The translations under genes and the position numbers were made by a program. The notes below the pieces were generated by a model that did no database searches, was not told the origin of the DNA, and saw nothing but the letters and a program-made list of their open reading frames with translations. This document shows positions 60,598-64,000 of a stretch of DNA of 64,000 bases, piece after piece (positions within the stretch are counted from its first letter, which is position 1; each line of letters begins with the position of its first letter). This DNA comes from Rhynochetos jubatus (Eukaryota > Chordata > Aves > Eurypygiformes > Rhynochetidae): contig CM050656.1 in assembly GCA_027574665.1 (NCBI GenBank), forward strand, positions 5,827,001 through 5,891,000, given 5' to 3'.

Positions 60598-63460
60598 TTC
60601 AGACTTGTCCAGGTACAAAAATGTTGGCAAGATGAAAACCTAAGGAAAAAGAAGCAATTTCTAGCAGGATGCACTCTTTTTGGTTTTCATTTTGTTACAT
60701 TTATCTGTGAGTCCATTGTTGCTACTTGCAGTTGTCATACAAACATTAGTCTGATCACTGAACCAATCTGTAATCTTAATGAGAAGGTTAGATTCAGGTA
60801 AATCAGTCAGTCTTACTCAGAAGAATAACTTGATAGTGTTTAAAGCCTGCCTTGACTGACTGTAAACTTTTCTTCCAGCATCCTTATTAAAGAATCAGTA
60901 GAGCTACCTTGACCACTACACCAGTAGACAAAGAGAATTAAAATAAACCCCATGTTGGTAATGACTGTTGTTGCTGTATAATTAATACAGACTTGGTCTT
61001 GCAGATTTTTTTGCCTATTTCTGTTTGAATAAGCACTAACGCTGTAATGGAGAATTGGTAGGAAACTTTTAGCAGTGAAATGCTCAGAAATGTCCATGAC
61101 ACACTGTTCACTCATGGGAAGGTAGAGCCTCTCAACTAAACCCTATAAACTCTACATAAAAGGGTATTGTTTTGTCTAAACTGAGGCCTCATCATTGATT
61201 TCAGTGTACGTCACATTGCAATAAAACTGTGGCCTTCGGTATCTTCTGAAAGCATCACTGTTATGGAATTACACAATAGACATTAAAACTTGATGGCTGA
61301 AGAACAAGATGTAACATGCCTTAGAGGGTCAGGGTCATAGTAAGTGTCAGCTTTTAGGCGTAAGGTTTTTCCTGGCAAGACAGCAAGACTTGCCAGCCCT
61401 TCGGACTAGGAGAAGGGACATTTATAGATAGAGCTGAGCTTATCCTTGCAGGAAAGGTGCATCCTTTAGGAGTAGGACTAGTGTATTTCTACATGAACAC
61501 AACCTGTTGGCCAGCTGCACACAGAGGTTACAGGGAGGTGAAGTAATGTTGCTGGGATGTGGCCAAAGTTCTGTGATGGATGGAAGTGCCAGAGGGAAAA
61601 TAGTGGCAATTAAGATAGGTACAATCAAGGTAAAACTCGTGAGTGAAATCCCAATACCCATACTTCTTTCTGATTTGGTTGTTTCTTAGCTAAAAAGTTC
61701 ATGGACTTCAAAGAAGATTTTGGCTGCAAGGTCAGGACTTGGTTCACCAAGTATTTTACATTGTTGTTCATGGTTAGTTTCTAATAAAAACATGGATAAC
61801 TAAGTCTGGAAGAACTCAGAATTTAGTCCTTGATTCTGCCTCATATTCTTGTGTTTCAGAGGAAACTTTGTCCAGTTTTCCTCATTTATAAAAATTCATT
61901 ACCAATATAAATCTCATCCCCAGATGTTTGCATATCTCTGAAAAATACAGATATCTCTGAGAAATCGTGTTTGATTTTATAAAAATTACTTTTCCCTTAG
62001 TACAAACCTAACTGCTTGAACTGAAGCAGCTCTTCTAGGGTCCTCTGAATAAGAGAAAACTTTTTAACTTCAAAACTTTTAACAGGCAACGAAGCAGTAC
62101 AGCAGGATGGAGATAATGAAACACAATGAAGATACTAAGATCAGATGTGACTGTGCTTCAGTAGCATCCTGTAAGCTGTCAGGTACCACTTAGAGAGAGT
62201 AGCTACATCTGTGTGGTTTGGTTTTTTTTCTAAGAACAAAGGATCCATTTCAAGCAAATTTACCATATTTATTCTAGCAAAACTGAATAACTGCATTTAA
62301 TTTTTGGTTTAGTTTATTATTTATTTTATCTCAACTCTTTGTGTGTAGAATATGTTATTTTTCAAATGCATTGTATCTCTTTAGTTCTCCTGTTCTCTAC
62401 ACTGAAGTTGTCTGGGGGCAAGGTTAGTCTGACGTGTTTTGTATTTGCACATCACTAGCAAAAAGAAATTTCTTTTAGGACCGGAGATTTCAGGCACTAT
62501 GGTAATATGAATAATGAACAAGTACTCGGCTTCCTGTCTCCTTATCCCAATTGATCATGTCACTGTATTGCTATGAAGAACAACTCTGTGTATGGTAGAG
62601 TGCAAATTGGGAAACTGGCCGCAAAATACCTTAGTGTCTTGTGCTGAAATCCCACACTGACAGGCCATGCTGAATTTAGAGTGCTAGGTTATTAAAAATA
62701 CAGGGTTTCTAAGCAACAGTGTTTATAGAAGGAACACTTCTTGTTCCCAGTTTTGCCTTTGACTGCTGTATCTATAAAATAGCTTAAACCAACAGTATTG
62801 AGGAGGTTTCAGTGTTGCAAAATGATTAATTTTGATACTAATGAAATGGGGCCCTGCTGCCTTCCTTGTGCTTCAGTGTACTTGCACTGCTTATAGGCAA
62901 GGTACAGGATTTTAGGATTAGTGGGTTGCTTTGAGCTCGCTCTTTGTTTTACGAAGCACATCATTGTTTAGGGGTGTTTGGGTGAACAGCAGTTCAGTGT
63001 TCCATAAAATAACATAAATCGTCTTTTAAGATAAGAACTCGCAAGGGAAAACCTTGCATTGACTAAAATCCTAGATTTAACTCAAGTATAATATTCTAAA
63101 GAACAGAAGATTGTACCACAAACTATAGAAAATGCTGTTTTACAAAGAAAACAAGTTCTGCTTGTCTCTGTGTGTGTATTTTCCCCCTTCTTTCAGCTGA
63201 TTTATGTAGTGACTTTCACAGGCCTCATGGCATCTTGTTGAATTCCAAAGGAACTTTACTTATAGAGAGATGTGTGTGATAGGCTTAAAACTCAAGTATA
63301 TGTCATTTAAATGCTAATATCTCTGGATTAGGAGAACTTGGCAGTAATTACCAGAGCCAGTGATGGTGCATACCGATTTGAGGTAATGGGTGATGTTGAG
63401 TGCCCTATGCTGGGAGCAGAACCAACCCTGTTTTATATCAGGGTCAGAGCAAAGAGAGTT
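60598..63460. other. Unique non-coding sequence
   Basis: No exon, RNA gene or transposon was recognised in these 2.9 kb. Confidence 0.5.
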
Positions 63461-63832
63461 ACAGAATCATAGAATCCATAAGGTTGGAAAAGACGACTTC
63501 AAGATCATCAAGTCCAACCGTTAGCCTAATCCACCACTAAACCATGTCCCTAAGCACCACATCTGTGTGTCTTTTAAATCCCTCCAGGGATGGTGACTTA
63601 ACCACCTCCCTGGGCAGCCCGTTCCAATGCCTGTCAGCCCTTTCCATGAAGAAATTTCTCCAAATATCCAATCTAAACCTCCCCTAGCACAACTGGAGGC
63701 TATTTCCTCTTGTCCTATGACTTGTCATTTGGGATTGTGCTATTGCTTGTCATTTGGGAGAAGAGACCAACACCCACCTTGCTACAACCTCCTTTGAGTC
63801 AGTTGTAGAGAGTGATAAGGTGTCCCCGGAGA
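63461..63832 (-). repeat. CR1 LINE, 5'-truncated 3' end (avian), minus strand
   Basis: About 370 bp of CR1 in minus orientation. On the plus strand it opens with the complemented tail 'cagaatcatagaatccataa' and 'ggttggaaaagacgacttca'. It then runs through 'aaccatgtccctaagcacca', 'cctccctgggcagcccgttc', 'aatatccaatctaaacctcc' and 'gttgtagagagtgataaggt', and stops near 63832. Against the copy at 40281 it has an internal duplication: 'cttgtcatttggga' occurs at 63721-63734 and again at 63746-63759, adding 25 bp. Same subfamily style as 40281 and 52048. Confidence 0.95.
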
Positions 63833-64000
63833 CCTTACATTTCTATTATATTTTAATGGAAATTGTCTATGGTTGACTTTGCTTAGGATGCGAAGTTCGT
63901 TTGCTGGGATGGCTGTTTCTTAGACCCAGATGGTGGTGGAGAGCTCTTCACTGCCGTCTGTGGAGAATGACAGGGCGCAGTGCCGGGTGATGGCAGGGTG
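63833..64000. other. Right edge, slightly CpG-richer, unclassified
   Basis: From about 63885 to the end, CpG becomes more frequent (five in about 115 bp) and GC rises. It could be the start of an exon, a CpG-rich element or another repeat beyond the window. Too little is visible to decide. Confidence 0.3.

Noticed and set aside
1..64000. Search for tRNA, snRNA, rRNA, retroviral genes, LTR pairs and CRISPR-like arrays
   Set aside because: No cloverleaf, polymerase III gene, long terminal repeat pair, reverse-transcriptase motif or spaced direct-repeat array was seen by eye; a tool-based search could still find decayed copies.

Overview
The window looks like ordinary non-coding chromosomal DNA from a bird. 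The best evidence is six copies of the avian-type CR1 non-LTR retrotransposon. All are 5'-truncated and most end in the characteristic short tail built on ATTCTATGATTCTGTGA. The rest is AT-rich vertebrate sequence with depleted CpG, low repeat density and stop codons in all frames. There are no bacterial-style operons, no retroviral gag/pol/env reading frames, no tRNA, rRNA or snRNA gene, and no CRISPR array. I found no protein-coding exon I can defend. The longest open frames (up to 155 codons) are unrecognised, have no convincing splice sites and are about what chance gives. The window is either intergenic or inside a very long intron; the sequence alone does not say which.

Layout. 1-8.1 kb is unique sequence with one plus-strand CR1 (3537-3896) and a possible terminal exon near 462. 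8.1-11.1 kb holds a striking 76-bp palindrome centred on a perfect CRE (TGACGTCA) and a second plus-strand CR1 (10894-11115). 11.1-21.5 kb has a G-rich/C-run patch, a stretch that reads like a conserved non-coding element, two old MIR-like SINE fragments (15.7 and 20.4 kb) and a third plus-strand CR1 (21233-21449). 21.5-32.5 kb is mostly unique, with a 13-bp inverted repeat, a weak exon candidate and a perfect 65-bp tandem duplication at 30711-30840. 32.5-42 kb has two ancient CR1-like fragments, a CpG-dense patch with a CTCF-like core at 35.5 kb, and the first minus-strand CR1 (40281-40700). 42-60 kb is largely unique, with a 168-bp inverted-repeat element at 51.4 kb, a CR1 3' tip at 52.05 kb, a degenerate palindrome at 56.7 kb and a minus-strand MIR-like fragment at 59.4 kb. 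60-64 kb carries a C-run and an AT microsatellite, and ends in a minus-strand CR1 (63461-63832) followed by a short CpG-richer edge.

The features do not form a genetic system. They are a stratigraphy of mobile-element debris: amniote-age MIR-like, palindromic and CR1-like relics, then bird-lineage CR1 copies, then recent slippage and duplication events. I do not see a previously undescribed biological system here. The items most worth a second look are the CRE-centred palindrome, the perfect 65-bp duplication, the CpG/CTCF-like patch and the two AT-rich stretches that may be conserved non-coding elements.
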